This document shows positions 55,369 through 62,458 of a DNA stretch of 64,000 nt, piece after piece. The position numbers and the translations under genes are program-made. Every line of letters begins with the position of its first letter. Position 1 is the stretch's first letter. Below the pieces are notes generated by a model that saw only the letters and a program-made list of their open reading frames with translations, was not told the DNA's origin and searched no databases. The DNA is from Cognatishimia sp. 1_MG-2023 (GTDB lineage: Bacteria; Pseudomonadota; Alphaproteobacteria; Rhodobacterales; Rhodobacteraceae): NCBI RefSeq assembly GCF_030548175.1, contig NZ_JAUORX010000001.1:496001-560000 (forward strand), given 5' to 3'.

Positions 55369-55974
55369 TTACGGCTTTTCCCATGCACCAGTTGCGCGGA
55401 TTTGGGAGGAGCTGAGATTGACCATGGGCACATTGGCAAAGCACCAGGCCGGCGCCTGCGCAACGCCTAACAGTCTGGAATCCCTACCTTTTATTTGTGC
55501 AAAACGGTAAACATCTGCAGCCTTGGCGGTTCGCGCCGAGGTGCGGTCACCGGGGCGCGCGAGGACGCCAACGGGGACTAAGTCCATGATTTTACGCCAA
55601 TCTTTCCATTTATGGAACTGCGCAAGGTTGTCAGCTCCCATCAGCCAAACAAAGTTAACACCGGGGTAGTCTTTGGTTAACCGTTCCACCGTTTCAGCCG
55701 TGTAGCGCGTGCCTGCGCGGGCCTCAAAATCAGAGATGGTGACACGGGGGTGATCCATGATCTGACGGGCGGCGTCCATACGGCGGGCGATGGCGGCGGG
55801 CCCCTCTTTTTTCAAAGGGTTACCAGGGGTTACAAGCCACCAAACACGATCCAACCCAAAGCGTTTTAGCGCCTCTTGGGTGATATGCACATGGCCCTGA
55901 TGCGGCGGATCAAAGGAGCCGCCCAGCAGGCCGACCGTCATGCCAGATCGTAAATATGTGACGCGTTTTCTCAT
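55369..55974 (-). CDS. nadD: Nicotinate-nucleotide adenylyltransferase
   Basis: This 201-residue enzyme of NAD synthesis has the nucleotidyltransferase motifs [17 protein letters not shown] and, near the end, [13 protein letters not shown] (the SxTxxR-type site), plus [13 protein letters not shown] and [14 protein letters not shown]. The start is uncertain: the ATG at 55974 or that at 55941 would both keep the domain. It shares a divergent region with the DUF1353 gene, which holds the hairpin repeat. Confidence 0.93.
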   Translation of the reverse strand: MRKRVTYLRSGMTVGLLGGSFDPPHQGHVHITQEALKRFGLDRVWWLVTPGNPLKKEGPAAIARRMDAARQIMDHPRVTISDFEARAGTRYTAETVERLTKDYPGVNFVWLMGADNLAQFHKWKDWRKIMDLVPVGVLARPGDRTSARTAKAADVYRFAQIKGRDSRLLGVAQAPAWCFANVPMVNLSSSQIRATGAWEKP

Positions 55975-56067
55975 GCGGCGAATAGAAAGGTGACCGCAAT
56001 AAATGTCCAGTCAAATCCGGGTGTTGCGTTCCTTGCGCCGTTAATAGGTTTGGGACGGTGATAAGAA

Positions 56068-56118
56068 TTTTGGTAAATGTGGAAATTCGTACGTTTCACG
56101 GCGCGAAACGTACGATTC
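56068..56118 (+). repeat. Hairpin repeat, copy 2 of 2
   Basis: This 51-bp segment matches 2211-2260 in three identical 14-nt blocks (TTTTGGTAAATGTG, ATTCGTACGTTTCA, GAAACGTACGATTC) and differs in the loop and in a 2-3 nt spacer. Here it lies in the leader of the DUF1353 gene, 28 nt before its ATG, between divergent genes. Confidence 0.8.
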
Positions 56119-56145
56119 GATTTGATTAAATATATTGAGGGTAAG

Positions 56146-56529
56146 ATGGGCGATTTTCACGATGATAATTGGTACGAAAAAGGCGGCCGTCGCGGGTATA
56201 TTTCGGTGCGCGATTTGGACTGGTGCATCGGACGCAAAGACAGCGGGTGGGTTTTGACCATTCCGGCGGGTACAGAATTTGAAAGCTCGGTTCCGGTGCT
56301 GTTGCGATGGGTGTTCCTGCCGGATGATCCGCGATTTTTGAAATCGGCATTGATCCACGATTATCTGATCGAAAGCGGATACCGCCGCGCGTTTGCGGAC
56401 AGCCAATGGTTTGAGGCGGCGTTAAGCGTACACGCCCCGGTGTTGCGCACGTGGGTCGCGTATTCTGGCATGCGGTTTCGGCGGTTTGTGCAGTGGGTGT
56501 TTGGGACGTCCAGCGCGAATAGAGGGTAA
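56146..56529 (+). CDS. DUF1353 family protein
   Basis: This 127-residue protein matches DUF1353, found in phages and scattered bacterial loci: VLTIPAGTEFESSVPVLLRW, DDPRFLKSALIHDYLIESGY and FADSQWFEAALSVHAPVL. A metal-binding role has been guessed for the H-D pair. I chose the ATG at 56146 (GAGGGTAAG upstream); an ATG at 56077 would translate the hairpin repeat. It may be a stray phage-derived gene, but no other phage gene is near. Confidence 0.8.
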   Translation: MGDFHDDNWYEKGGRRGYISVRDLDWCIGRKDSGWVLTIPAGTEFESSVPVLLRWVFLPDDPRFLKSALIHDYLIESGYRRAFADSQWFEAALSVHAPVLRTWVAYSGMRFRRFVQWVFGTSSANRG

Positions 56530-56545
56530 CGGTTTCCCAGAGGGG

Positions 56546-56617
56546 AGCGCCTGACCCTGGGTGGGTGCAAAGCGCCCTCCCGTGGGGAGGGTCGGGCGCT
56601 GCCCGGCGGTGCCGGGC
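56546..56617. repeat. GC-rich compound palindrome (REP-like)
   Basis: Three nested or adjacent stems lie between two convergent genes: AGCGCCTGACCCT with AGGGTCGGGCGCT (one mismatch), CCCTCC with GGGAGG inside, and GCCCGGC-GGT-GCCGGGC next to them. It is much GC-richer than the gene to its right. Such blocks are typical of dispersed intergenic repeats and may also end transcription. Confidence 0.65.
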
Positions 56618-56623
56618 ATATGT

Positions 56624-57400
56624 CTAATCTCGTAAAAAGAAAACGGGAAGTTTGGTCGTCTTTGACGATCCACAAAGTTCGCGGCCGATCTCAAACTGTA
56701 TTGTCTTGTCAGGTTCTTTTTTCAAAATTCTAAAAAAGACGTCCACAGCCACAAGCTGAAACGTTCTGTAGACACTGTGCGAAGCGGCGTTTAACCAATT
56801 TAGAAATTCGTCAAATTTTTCATGGTTCGAGCTCTTACCTCCCATTCGATTGAAATGAAAATTCAGAAACGAACCAAAGACCAAGTCATCTGTCGCTGGG
56901 TACGAACAGTTGGCGTACTCTTTGTGGAACAAGAAACGCCGGTCCGAATTACGCGGAGCAGAGTCCAACCACGCAAGCACGTCTTGTGTTCCACAATGAC
57001 CACTCATTTTATTTCTCATCTTTTTACTGAATCCTAACCATTCACTTTCTAATACATCAGACATTCCATCGGCCCATGTTTTTGAGATCTTTTCCAAAAT
57101 AGCCAAGTCAGATCGGGATTTTGCGCGCCGTTTCAAGGCAATTTCCAATCCTTTCATTGCATATTGCGCTTCAACCACCTTTAAGTTCACCAGTCTCAAA
57201 AAGAGATGAGACCTAGCAGAAGCCAACTTAAGGGTCGGCTCACCCATGGCTTGCGTATTCATGGCCATAATCCAGAGATTAATCAGCTGCATTGTTTCAT
57301 CCGCGGCCAAGGCCAGCACCAAAAAAGCAGATGACGCTTCTTTGCCCAGAATTTCGATATCGTCTTCCAACAATTGCATTTCCAAAAATTCAAAATTCAT
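56624..57400 (-). CDS. AT-rich hypothetical protein
   Basis: This protein of about 258 residues is mostly helical, has no signal peptide, and contains SDLAILEKISKTWADGMSDV and WLGFSKKMRNKMSGHCGTQ. I do not recognise a domain. I chose the ATG at 57400 (GGAG 12 nt upstream); a longer frame to 57583 would overlap the ettA start. The DNA is visibly more AT-rich than the neighbours, with codons such as AAA, TTT and AAT favoured, which suggests recent transfer. It lies between REP-like sequence and ettA. Confidence 0.7.
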   Translation of the reverse strand: MNFEFLEMQLLEDDIEILGKEASSAFLVLALAADETMQLINLWIMAMNTQAMGEPTLKLASARSHLFLRLVNLKVVEAQYAMKGLEIALKRRAKSRSDLAILEKISKTWADGMSDVLESEWLGFSKKMRNKMSGHCGTQDVLAWLDSAPRNSDRRFLFHKEYANCSYPATDDLVFGSFLNFHFNRMGGKSSNHEKFDEFLNWLNAASHSVYRTFQLVAVDVFFRILKKEPDKTIQFEIGRELCGSSKTTKLPVFFLRD

Positions 57401-57499
57401 TCCAAATATTATCTCCACTTGTAGTGCACATTTGCCATCCCCCACCCCATCCGCTATCACGGCCTTCAACGTGAAATCCCCTAAGTCTCGAGGCCCAAA

Positions 57500-59155
57500 A
57501 TGGCAGCTTATCAGTACGTCTATCACATGCAGGGAGTCTCTAAGACTTATCCCGGCGGCAAGAAGTGTTTTGAAAATATCCACCTGAGCTTTTTGCCCGG
57601 TGTGAAGATCGGTGTCGTGGGTGTGAACGGCGCGGGTAAATCGACTTTGATGAAGATCATGGCCGGGTTGGATAAGGACTTTACCGGTGAGGCTTGGGCG
57701 GCTGAGGGCGCTAAGGTTGGCTATTTGCCGCAGGAGCCAAAGTTGGACGAGACCCTAACGGTGCGTGAGAACGTGATGTTGGGTGTGGCGGATAAAAAGG
57801 CCATTCTGGATCGCTATAACGAATTGGCGATGAACTATTCGGATGAGACCGCCGAAGAGATGGCCAAGCTGCAGGATGAGATCGACGCGGATAACCTGTG
57901 GGATCTGGACAGTCAGGTTGATGTCTCTATGGAAGCGCTGCGCTGCCCGCCGGATGACGCTAAGATTGCGGATCTGTCTGGTGGTGAGGCGCGTCGTGTG
58001 GCGCTGTGTAAGCTGTTGCTGGAAGCGCCAGACATGCTGTTGCTGGATGAACCGACCAACCACTTGGACGCGGAAACGATTGCTTGGTTGCAGCAGCATT
58101 TGATCGACTACAAAGGAACGATCCTGTGTGTGACCCACGATCGGTATTTCCTGGATGATATCACCAGCTGGATCCTTGAGTTGGATCGCGGCAAGGGTAT
58201 TCCGTACGAGGGCAACTATTCTGCTTGGCTTGAGCAAAAGGCCAAGCGTCTGTCGCAGGAAGCGCGGGAAGATAAGTCTAAGCAAAAGACGTTGGAGCGC
58301 GAGCTGGAGTGGATGCAGCAAGGGCAGAAGGCGCGTCAGGCGAAATCCAAGGCGCGTATTGCGGCCTATAACGAGCTGGCGGGTCAGTCAGAGCGTGAAA
58401 AGGTTGGTCGCGCGCAGATCGTTATTCCGAATGGTCCGCGTTTGGGCAGCAAGGTTATTGAGGTGTCCGGCCTTGGTAAGCATTTCGGCGACAAGCAGTT
58501 GATTGAGAACCTAGAGTTCAGCTTGCCTCCGGGTGGGATCGTGGGCGTGATTGGCCCGAACGGCGCGGGTAAATCGACGCTGTTTAAGATGCTGACCGGT
58601 CAAGAGCAGCCGGATGCAGGTACGGTTGAGTATGGCGATACAGTGAAGCTGTCCTATGTGGATCAGTCGCGTGACGATCTGAACGACAAAGACACCGTGT
58701 GGGAAGCGATCTCTGGCGGGGCCGAGATTATTGAGCTGGGCGACGCGCAGGTCAATTCGCGGGCCTATTGTTCGTCGTTTAACTTTAAGGGCGGCGATCA
58801 GCAAAAGCCGTTGAACCTGCTGTCTGGTGGTGAACGCAACCGTGTGCATATGGCGCGCTTGCTGAAAGAAGGCGGCAACGTGTTGCTGCTGGATGAACCG
58901 ACCAACGACTTGGACGTTGAGACGCTGCGGGCTTTGGAAGATGCGCTGGTGGATTTCGCCGGCTGTGCGGTTGTGATTTCGCACGATCGTTTCTTCCTCG
59001 ACCGGATTTGTACGCACATGCTGGCGTTCGAAGGCGAAGCACATGTGGAGTGGTTCGAAGGTAACTTTGAAGACTACGAAGAAGACAAGAAGCGCCGATT
59101 GGGTGCGGATGCTTTGGAGCCTAAGCGCCTGAAGCATAAGAAGTTTACGCGGTAG
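57500..59155 (+). CDS. ettA: Energy-dependent translational throttle protein EttA (ABC-F)
   Basis: This 551-residue ABC-F ATPase has no membrane part and binds the ribosome. It has two ATPase domains with Walker A GVVGVNGAGKSTLMKI and GVIGPNGAGKSTLFKM, signatures LSGGEARRVAL and LSGGERNRVHM, Walker B LLLDEPTNHLD and LLLDEPTNDLD, and a charged linker between (LEWMQQGQKARQAKSKARIA). EttA gates entry to elongation by energy state. The ATG at 57500 has only a weak GAGG. It is flanked on both sides by AT-rich genes of unknown function, and a strong terminator follows. Confidence 0.95.
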   Translation: MAAYQYVYHMQGVSKTYPGGKKCFENIHLSFLPGVKIGVVGVNGAGKSTLMKIMAGLDKDFTGEAWAAEGAKVGYLPQEPKLDETLTVRENVMLGVADKKAILDRYNELAMNYSDETAEEMAKLQDEIDADNLWDLDSQVDVSMEALRCPPDDAKIADLSGGEARRVALCKLLLEAPDMLLLDEPTNHLDAETIAWLQQHLIDYKGTILCVTHDRYFLDDITSWILELDRGKGIPYEGNYSAWLEQKAKRLSQEAREDKSKQKTLERELEWMQQGQKARQAKSKARIAAYNELAGQSEREKVGRAQIVIPNGPRLGSKVIEVSGLGKHFGDKQLIENLEFSLPPGGIVGVIGPNGAGKSTLFKMLTGQEQPDAGTVEYGDTVKLSYVDQSRDDLNDKDTVWEAISGGAEIIELGDAQVNSRAYCSSFNFKGGDQQKPLNLLSGGERNRVHMARLLKEGGNVLLLDEPTNDLDVETLRALEDALVDFAGCAVVISHDRFFLDRICTHMLAFEGEAHVEWFEGNFEDYEEDKKRRLGADALEPKRLKHKKFTR

Positions 59156-59180
59156 AATTGACACACATAAAATACAACTT

Positions 59181-59214
59181 AAAAGGGTCTTAATTCTAAG
59201 ACCCTTTTTTTTCG
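59181..59214 (+). terminator. Intrinsic terminator after ettA
   Basis: AAAAGGGTCTTA, loop ATTC, TAAGACCCTTTTTTTT forms a 12-bp stem with a long U-run, 25 bp after the ettA stop. Confidence 0.96.
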
Positions 59215-59239
59215 TGCCGCAATTTTATTTGAGTTCTTT

Positions 59240-59848
59240 ATGCATTTAGAAGTAACCCAAGATTTAAACCAAAAAGAGCTCTACTTTGCTCAAAAGGTCC
59301 TAATTCCAAACAAGAGCCGTCCTCGTGGCTTTCGCAACGGAGACCTCGCCAAACTTAAACATGGTTCAAGGTCCGCAGTGGTAATGTTAGGCTCAGCGGG
59401 TTGCCCCTTAGGAAAAATTGCACTCTGGAAAGAGCTGGCTGAAGACTTCAAACTAGAGGAAGGCCAGCGCGCAAAATTCACATTAGAGAAATGTTGTAAA
59501 AGAGATTTTTTGACTTGGTCAAATGGACTACCAAATGCCCAAGATCGTTTTCAAGCTATTCTTATAGCTGAGGCCTCACAAGCAGCGGAGGAAGCCGCGG
59601 ATGCCTCTCAGAAGGCATCTCAAAAAGCCAACTCTCTTAACCAACTTACTACACAGTTGCTACGCGAGGTTCGCGACGAAAAAAACGCTGCGACTGCCGA
59701 ACGAGAAAAAGCATCAAGAGCACGCAAAAGGGCCCTATATTTAGGGGCAGTATCTGGCGTATCATTCTTCATAATCTCTTATGTCTTCGAGGGTATTTTA
59801 GACAAGATAGCACTTAAGGAATGGATCAATACTTTCCTTGGCATTTAA
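59240..59848 (+). CDS. AT-rich hypothetical membrane-anchored protein
   Basis: This 202-residue protein has a soluble N-terminal part (LYFAQKVLIPNKSRPRGFRN, VMLGSAGCPLGKIALWKELA, FLTWSNGLPNAQDRFQAILI), a predicted coiled coil (about 115-165, rich in A, K, E and Q), and a single C-terminal membrane helix (about 172-192: LGAVSGVSFFIISYVFEGIL). I do not recognise it. The ATG at 59240 has no clear ribosome site. AT-rich codon use and position next to a terminator suggest acquisition. A tail-anchored effector or sensor is one guess, with nothing to prove it. Confidence 0.68.
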   Translation: MHLEVTQDLNQKELYFAQKVLIPNKSRPRGFRNGDLAKLKHGSRSAVVMLGSAGCPLGKIALWKELAEDFKLEEGQRAKFTLEKCCKRDFLTWSNGLPNAQDRFQAILIAEASQAAEEAADASQKASQKANSLNQLTTQLLREVRDEKNAATAEREKASRARKRALYLGAVSGVSFFIISYVFEGILDKIALKEWINTFLGI

Positions 59849-59943
59849 ACTAGATAACTCAAGGGCTTCATATCCCACTTCAGTGTTTGTGCGCGGCCAA
59901 ATTCGCGACAAAGCCGCAGCCCGGCCTACAAATTCTTTTCCGG

Positions 59944-60001
59944 TTTGATCCCAATCAATTCGCGCGGCCCACTGACTGGATAGGCTCTGGCCATAACAGA
60001 G
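59944..60001 (+). promoter_or_regulatory. FNR-type promoter segment, upstream copy
   Basis: TTGATCCCAATCAA at 59945-59958 matches TTGAT-N4-ATCAA perfectly. About 20 nt later GGATAGGCTC could serve as a -10 region. The 57 bp from the box onward match 60130-60186 at 47 positions without gaps. It is separated from ydcH by two REP blocks and may be a relic or a second start point. Confidence 0.6.
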
Positions 60002-60005
60002 AGCC

Positions 60006-60077
60006 GTAGGGTGGGTTTCTAACCCACCATCACCGGTTGCAACGATCGTGCAAAGGTGGGGTGAAACCCCACCCTAC
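60006..60077. repeat. 72-bp pair of inverted GTAG-type REP elements
   Basis: Outer arms GTAGGGTGGG and CCCACCCTAC bracket two hairpins (GGGTGGGTTTCTAACCCACC and GGTGGGGTGAAACCCCACC) around the centre TTGCAACGATCGTGCAA. Each hairpin is preceded on its strand by GTAG, the mark of REP elements used by RAYT transposases. A second 72-bp element of the same plan lies at 60451-60522. Confidence 0.85.
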
Positions 60078-60093
60078 GATGAAATCGACCCTT

Positions 60094-60116
60094 GCCGGGT
60101 TGAAGCCCGGCCTACG
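60094..60116 (-). repeat. Single GTAG-type REP element
   Basis: Read on the minus strand it is CGTAGGCCGGGCTTCAACCCGGC: GTAG followed by a CCGGG stem. It matches the element at 61012-61034 at 22 of 23 positions. A truncated relative (GCCGCAGCCCGGCCTAC) lies at 59913-59929. Confidence 0.85.
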
Positions 60117-60128
60117 GATTTTGTATTA

Positions 60129-60186
60129 TTTGATCCCAATCAAGTCGCCCTGTTCGCTGGCCGGATAGGCTCAGGCCATAACAGAT
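60129..60186 (+). promoter_or_regulatory. FNR-type promoter of ydcH, downstream copy
   Basis: TTGATCCCAATCAA at 60130-60143 is a perfect FNR box, and GGATAGGCTC follows about 20 nt later. With the box near -41.5 a -10 would fall about there and the start near 60178, just before the ydcH ribosome site. This is a good class II activator layout. I infer induction when oxygen is low. Confidence 0.65.
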
Positions 60187-60201
60187 GATTGGAGAATGAT
60201 C

Positions 60202-60438
60202 ATGGGTCACACCCCACATGAATTGGCAGCTGAATTCCCGGAACATGCGGTGAAACTCTCGGACCTGAAACAGGCAGATCCGCATTTCGCGCGGTTGGCG
60301 GAGGAGTATCACGCATTGAACCGCGCGGTGCATCGGGCGGAGACCAATGTGGAGCCGGTTGAGGAATTGGCCGAAGTCGAGATGCGCAAGAAGCGCGCGG
60401 CTTTGAAGGATGAGATTTATCGGATTTTGGTTGGGTAA
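60202..60438 (+). CDS. YdcH family (DUF465) small protein
   Basis: This 78-residue helical-hairpin protein has HTPHELAAEFPEHAVKLSDL, then FARLAEEYHALNRAVHRAET and MRKKRAALKDEIYRIL, a clear match to YdcH/DUF465. Its function is unknown. I chose the ATG at 60202 with TGGAGA upstream; an ATG two codons earlier is possible. The FNR-type promoter just upstream suggests expression at low oxygen. Confidence 0.9.
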   Translation: MGHTPHELAAEFPEHAVKLSDLKQADPHFARLAEEYHALNRAVHRAETNVEPVEELAEVEMRKKRAALKDEIYRILVG

Positions 60439-60450
60439 GATTTGTGAGGC

Positions 60451-60522
60451 GTAGGGTGTGCCTTCAGGCGCACCTTTTCACGTTGGTCATTTCGTGGTGG
60501 TGCGCATGAATGCGCACCCTAC
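60451..60522. repeat. 72-bp pair of inverted GTAG-type REP elements at the RAYT stop
   Basis: GTAGGGTGTGCC-TTCA-GGCGCACC and, inverted, GTAGGGTGCGCATTCATGCGCACC are joined by about 23 nt. It has the same length and outer arms as 60006-60077. The stop codon TAG of the transposase gene is part of the second GTAG. Confidence 0.85.
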
Positions 60523-60974
60523 CGGTTGATCGAGCTGTAGGGCCAGTCTTCTGGTGTTTCGGTGTATCCGTGTTTTACCGGGTTGATATAGCAATATTGA
60601 ATATATGCATTCAATTCTTCCCTGTCTCGGATGTGGTGCTCCCAGAACCTGCGTTGCCAGATGGCTTTTTCACGGCGTGATATATGGCTTTGACGTTTCC
60701 GTCCTGCCTCTATCTGAATGGAAAAACGCGCCTTGATAATGCTCCACCGCACTGAATAGTCACTATCACCCTCGGGCAAAGTCCAAACTGTGTGCATGTG
60801 GTTGGGCAGAACGACCCAGGCGTCGATGTGGAAGGGGCGTTCGGATTTGGTTTTGCGGACTGCGTCGCGCAGGACGTTGATTTGGTTGACCAGCAGTGAA
60901 GACCGGCGATCCGCCAAGTTCACCGTAAAGAAGATCGTGGCGCCGGGGATTTTCGGGCGGAGGTAGTGGGACAT
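60519..60974 (-). CDS. REP-associated tyrosine transposase (RAYT)
   Basis: This 151-residue protein belongs to the IS200-like Y1 transposases domesticated for REP elements. It has the HUH metal motif in VVLPNHMHTVWTLPEGD, then SVRWSIIKARFS, AIWQRRFWEHHIRDREEL and the catalytic tyrosine region AYIQYCYINPVKHGYTETP. I chose the ATG at 60974 (MSHYLRPKIPGATIFF); ATGs at 60995 and 61124 lie upstream, the last in dodecin-side sequence. REP elements flank it on both sides, and at least five lie within 1.2 kb. It probably copied them in the past and may still act. Confidence 0.92.
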   Translation of the reverse strand: MSHYLRPKIPGATIFFTVNLADRRSSLLVNQINVLRDAVRKTKSERPFHIDAWVVLPNHMHTVWTLPEGDSDYSVRWSIIKARFSIQIEAGRKRQSHISRREKAIWQRRFWEHHIRDREELNAYIQYCYINPVKHGYTETPEDWPYSSINR

Positions 60975-61011
60975 GGCGCGAGGATGTCGCGACATGGTTA
61001 AGGAAGGGTAA

Positions 61012-61034
61012 GCCGGGCTGAAGCCCGGCCTACG
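61012..61034 (-). repeat. Single GTAG-type REP element upstream of the RAYT gene
   Basis: On the minus strand CGTAGGCCGGGCTTCAGCCCGGC has GTAG and a perfect CCGGG-type stem. It lies 38 nt before the RAYT start on the same strand, and 3 bp from the end of the dodecin gene. Confidence 0.85.
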
Positions 61035-61036
61035 TA

Positions 61037-61237
61037 TTATTCCAGAACGAAAGTTACCTTTAGGGTCACGCGGTATTCGCTGACTTTGCCGTTTGCGACG
61101 ACGACCTTTTGATCTTGGACCCAAGCGCCGGTGACGTTTTTCAGCGTTTTGGTGGCACGGGCCACGCCGGTGTCGACGGCATCGTCAAAGCTTTTGGGGG
61201 AAGAGGCAATAATTTCGGTTACGCGTGCGACGGACAT
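61037..61237 (-). CDS. Dodecin (flavin-storage protein)
   Basis: This 66-residue protein matches dodecin, a 12-mer that binds riboflavin or FMN: ARVTEIIASSPKSFDDAVDT, GVARATKTLKNVTGAWVQDQ with the tryptophan that stacks on flavin, and VSEYRVTLKVTFVLE. The ATG at 61237 has GGAGAC upstream. Its stop adjoins a REP element, which probably ends the transcript. Confidence 0.93.
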   Translation of the reverse strand: MSVARVTEIIASSPKSFDDAVDTGVARATKTLKNVTGAWVQDQKVVVANGKVSEYRVTLKVTFVLE

Positions 61238-61434
61238 AGCAGTCTCCTAAGTTGGTTGGCCTTTAGGGGTAGAGACATAGGACGATTGGGTCATGGGGAC
61301 AGATGCGTTGTGCTTCCCCGTAACAATTCCAGCGTAATTCACACGTCGGTTCACAGGGGTGCCAGATGGGTGAAACATCTGTGGACGCGGCGTGTGCGCG
61401 TTCCCACGTTTCTATTATAAGAGAGGAGACCCCT

Positions 61435-61536
61435 ATGCCCCGTGATGACACAGCATCCGCCCCGAAACACCCCGCGCCGGCCCCTGATGCAGAGGCACCG
61501 CTTCCCTTTAGATTTACAGATTGGGCCGCAATTTAG
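61435..61536 (+). CDS. Small proline- and alanine-rich protein (33 residues)
   Basis: A 33-codon frame starts at 61435 with a strong GAGAGGAGA site and ends in TAG directly followed by the ATG of the next gene (TAGATG). The product begins MPRDDTASAPKHPAPAPDAE and ends with FRFTDWAAI. It has no membrane segment. The good ribosome site and exact coupling suggest it is made, as a real small protein or a leader that drives translation of the next gene. I do not recognise it. Confidence 0.6.
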   Translation: MPRDDTASAPKHPAPAPDAEAPLPFRFTDWAAI

Positions 61537-61896
61537 ATGAAACGACTGGTGATTTTGGGCCCTGCCCTTGTGATTTTGGGCATTGCTGCCTTGATTGATC
61601 TGCCCCAAACGCTGGGCGCGCACCCTTGGTGGTCGGTGAAAACGCTAATGTTCGGCGCGCCGATTGGGTTGGTTCTGGGTTATTTTCTGCGGCTGCGCAT
61701 TGCGCCGATTGGATTTAGTGCATTGCTTTTGTTGAGCTATTTCACAGCCAAGACAGGACAGACACGATTTGCGGCCTCTTACGCAGAGGATGCATTTGCG
61801 GGACAGCTTTGGTATTTTGGTTGGATTGCGATCGCGGTTATGGCGGCGGCTTTGCTTGTGAGTATTGGCCGGTGGGCGGTGCTGCGTCGGGATTGA
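61537..61896 (+). CDS. Small integral membrane protein
   Basis: This 119-residue protein has three to four hydrophobic segments (about 3-22, 37-54, 58-70, 90-112) and the loop ASYAEDAFAGQLWYFGWI. No known domain is visible to me. Its ATG directly follows the stop of the 33-codon gene with no spacing, so it depends on that gene for translation. Confidence 0.75.
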   Translation: MKRLVILGPALVILGIAALIDLPQTLGAHPWWSVKTLMFGAPIGLVLGYFLRLRIAPIGFSALLLLSYFTAKTGQTRFAASYAEDAFAGQLWYFGWIAIAVMAAALLVSIGRWAVLRRD

Positions 61897-62047
61897 AAAT
61901 AATCCACTTGGATAGGCAATCTCCCAGAAGTGGTCCAGACCTCGCCATATTCGCGCCCCATTTGAACGTTTGATTAAGGATATAAAGACACCATTGACAC
62001 ACCGGCCAGCAGAAGCGGCCATTCACGTCCAGATATTGGAGCAGGTC

Positions 62048-62245
62048 ATGGCAATCGTTTTATTCTTATTTGGTAGCGTTCTCGGTCTCTTTGGAGCCAT
62101 CCTCCAGCTGTCCCTTGGGGTCGGTGGTTTCGGCGCGGCGCTTCAAACGTATTTGATGATTTCTCTCGGCCTGCCAGTTGTCACTCTCTTGGCAACATTT
62201 CTTCGCTTCCGCAGCGAAGGTAAACACACTTCACAGTTTTCCTAA
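62048..62245 (+). CDS. Small membrane protein (65 residues)
   Basis: This 65-residue protein has two hydrophobic stretches (AIVLFLFGSVLGLFGAILQL and LPVVTLLATFL) and a polar end (RSEGKHTSQFS). I chose the ATG at 62048 (GGAGC upstream); the frame is open to 61970 without a site. No family is recognised. Confidence 0.65.
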   Translation: MAIVLFLFGSVLGLFGAILQLSLGVGGFGAALQTYLMISLGLPVVTLLATFLRFRSEGKHTSQFS

Positions 62246-62291
62246 GGGGCGCGCGGGGGGCATTTTTCGCAGCCTTATAGCGCCTTAACAG

Positions 62292-62344
62292 AACACCCGG
62301 AATCGATACATCCCTCCATCGATTTCCGGGTGTTTTTGTTTTTT
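62292..62344 (+). terminator. Intrinsic terminator
   Basis: AACACCCGGAAATCGAT-type arms (62292-62307 and 62318-62334, one bulge) close a short loop and are followed by TTTTTGTTTTTTT. It ends the rightward small-membrane-protein unit. Confidence 0.9.
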
Positions 62345-62458
62345 TGTGGGCCCCTACGGGGCCGTGCCTCCGGCGGAGGTATTTGGATCAAGAAAAAGCA
62401 TTAATGTGCTGTATTGACGTGGATTTTACGCGAATAGGTCCGGCAGCATAGATGACGC

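Larger units (their letters stand above)
59849..60201. other. Gene-free region with duplicated FNR promoter and REP elements
   Basis: These 353 bp hold no gene. They contain a truncated REP (59913-59929), two copies of an FNR-type promoter segment (59944-60001 and 60129-60186), a 72-bp double REP (60006-60077) and a single REP (60094-60116). Each is described separately. Confidence 0.85.

Noticed and set aside
59978-60173. GGATAGG words in the FNR promoters as sites of the LuxR-type regulators
   Set aside because: A 7-mer is expected several times in 64 kb, and the second half-site is missing in both places.
62343-62396. CCTCCGGCGGAGGTATTTGG segment as a new element
   Set aside because: A similar GC-rich motif is, as I recall, common between genes in this family, and it occurs only once here, so nothing can be shown from this window.
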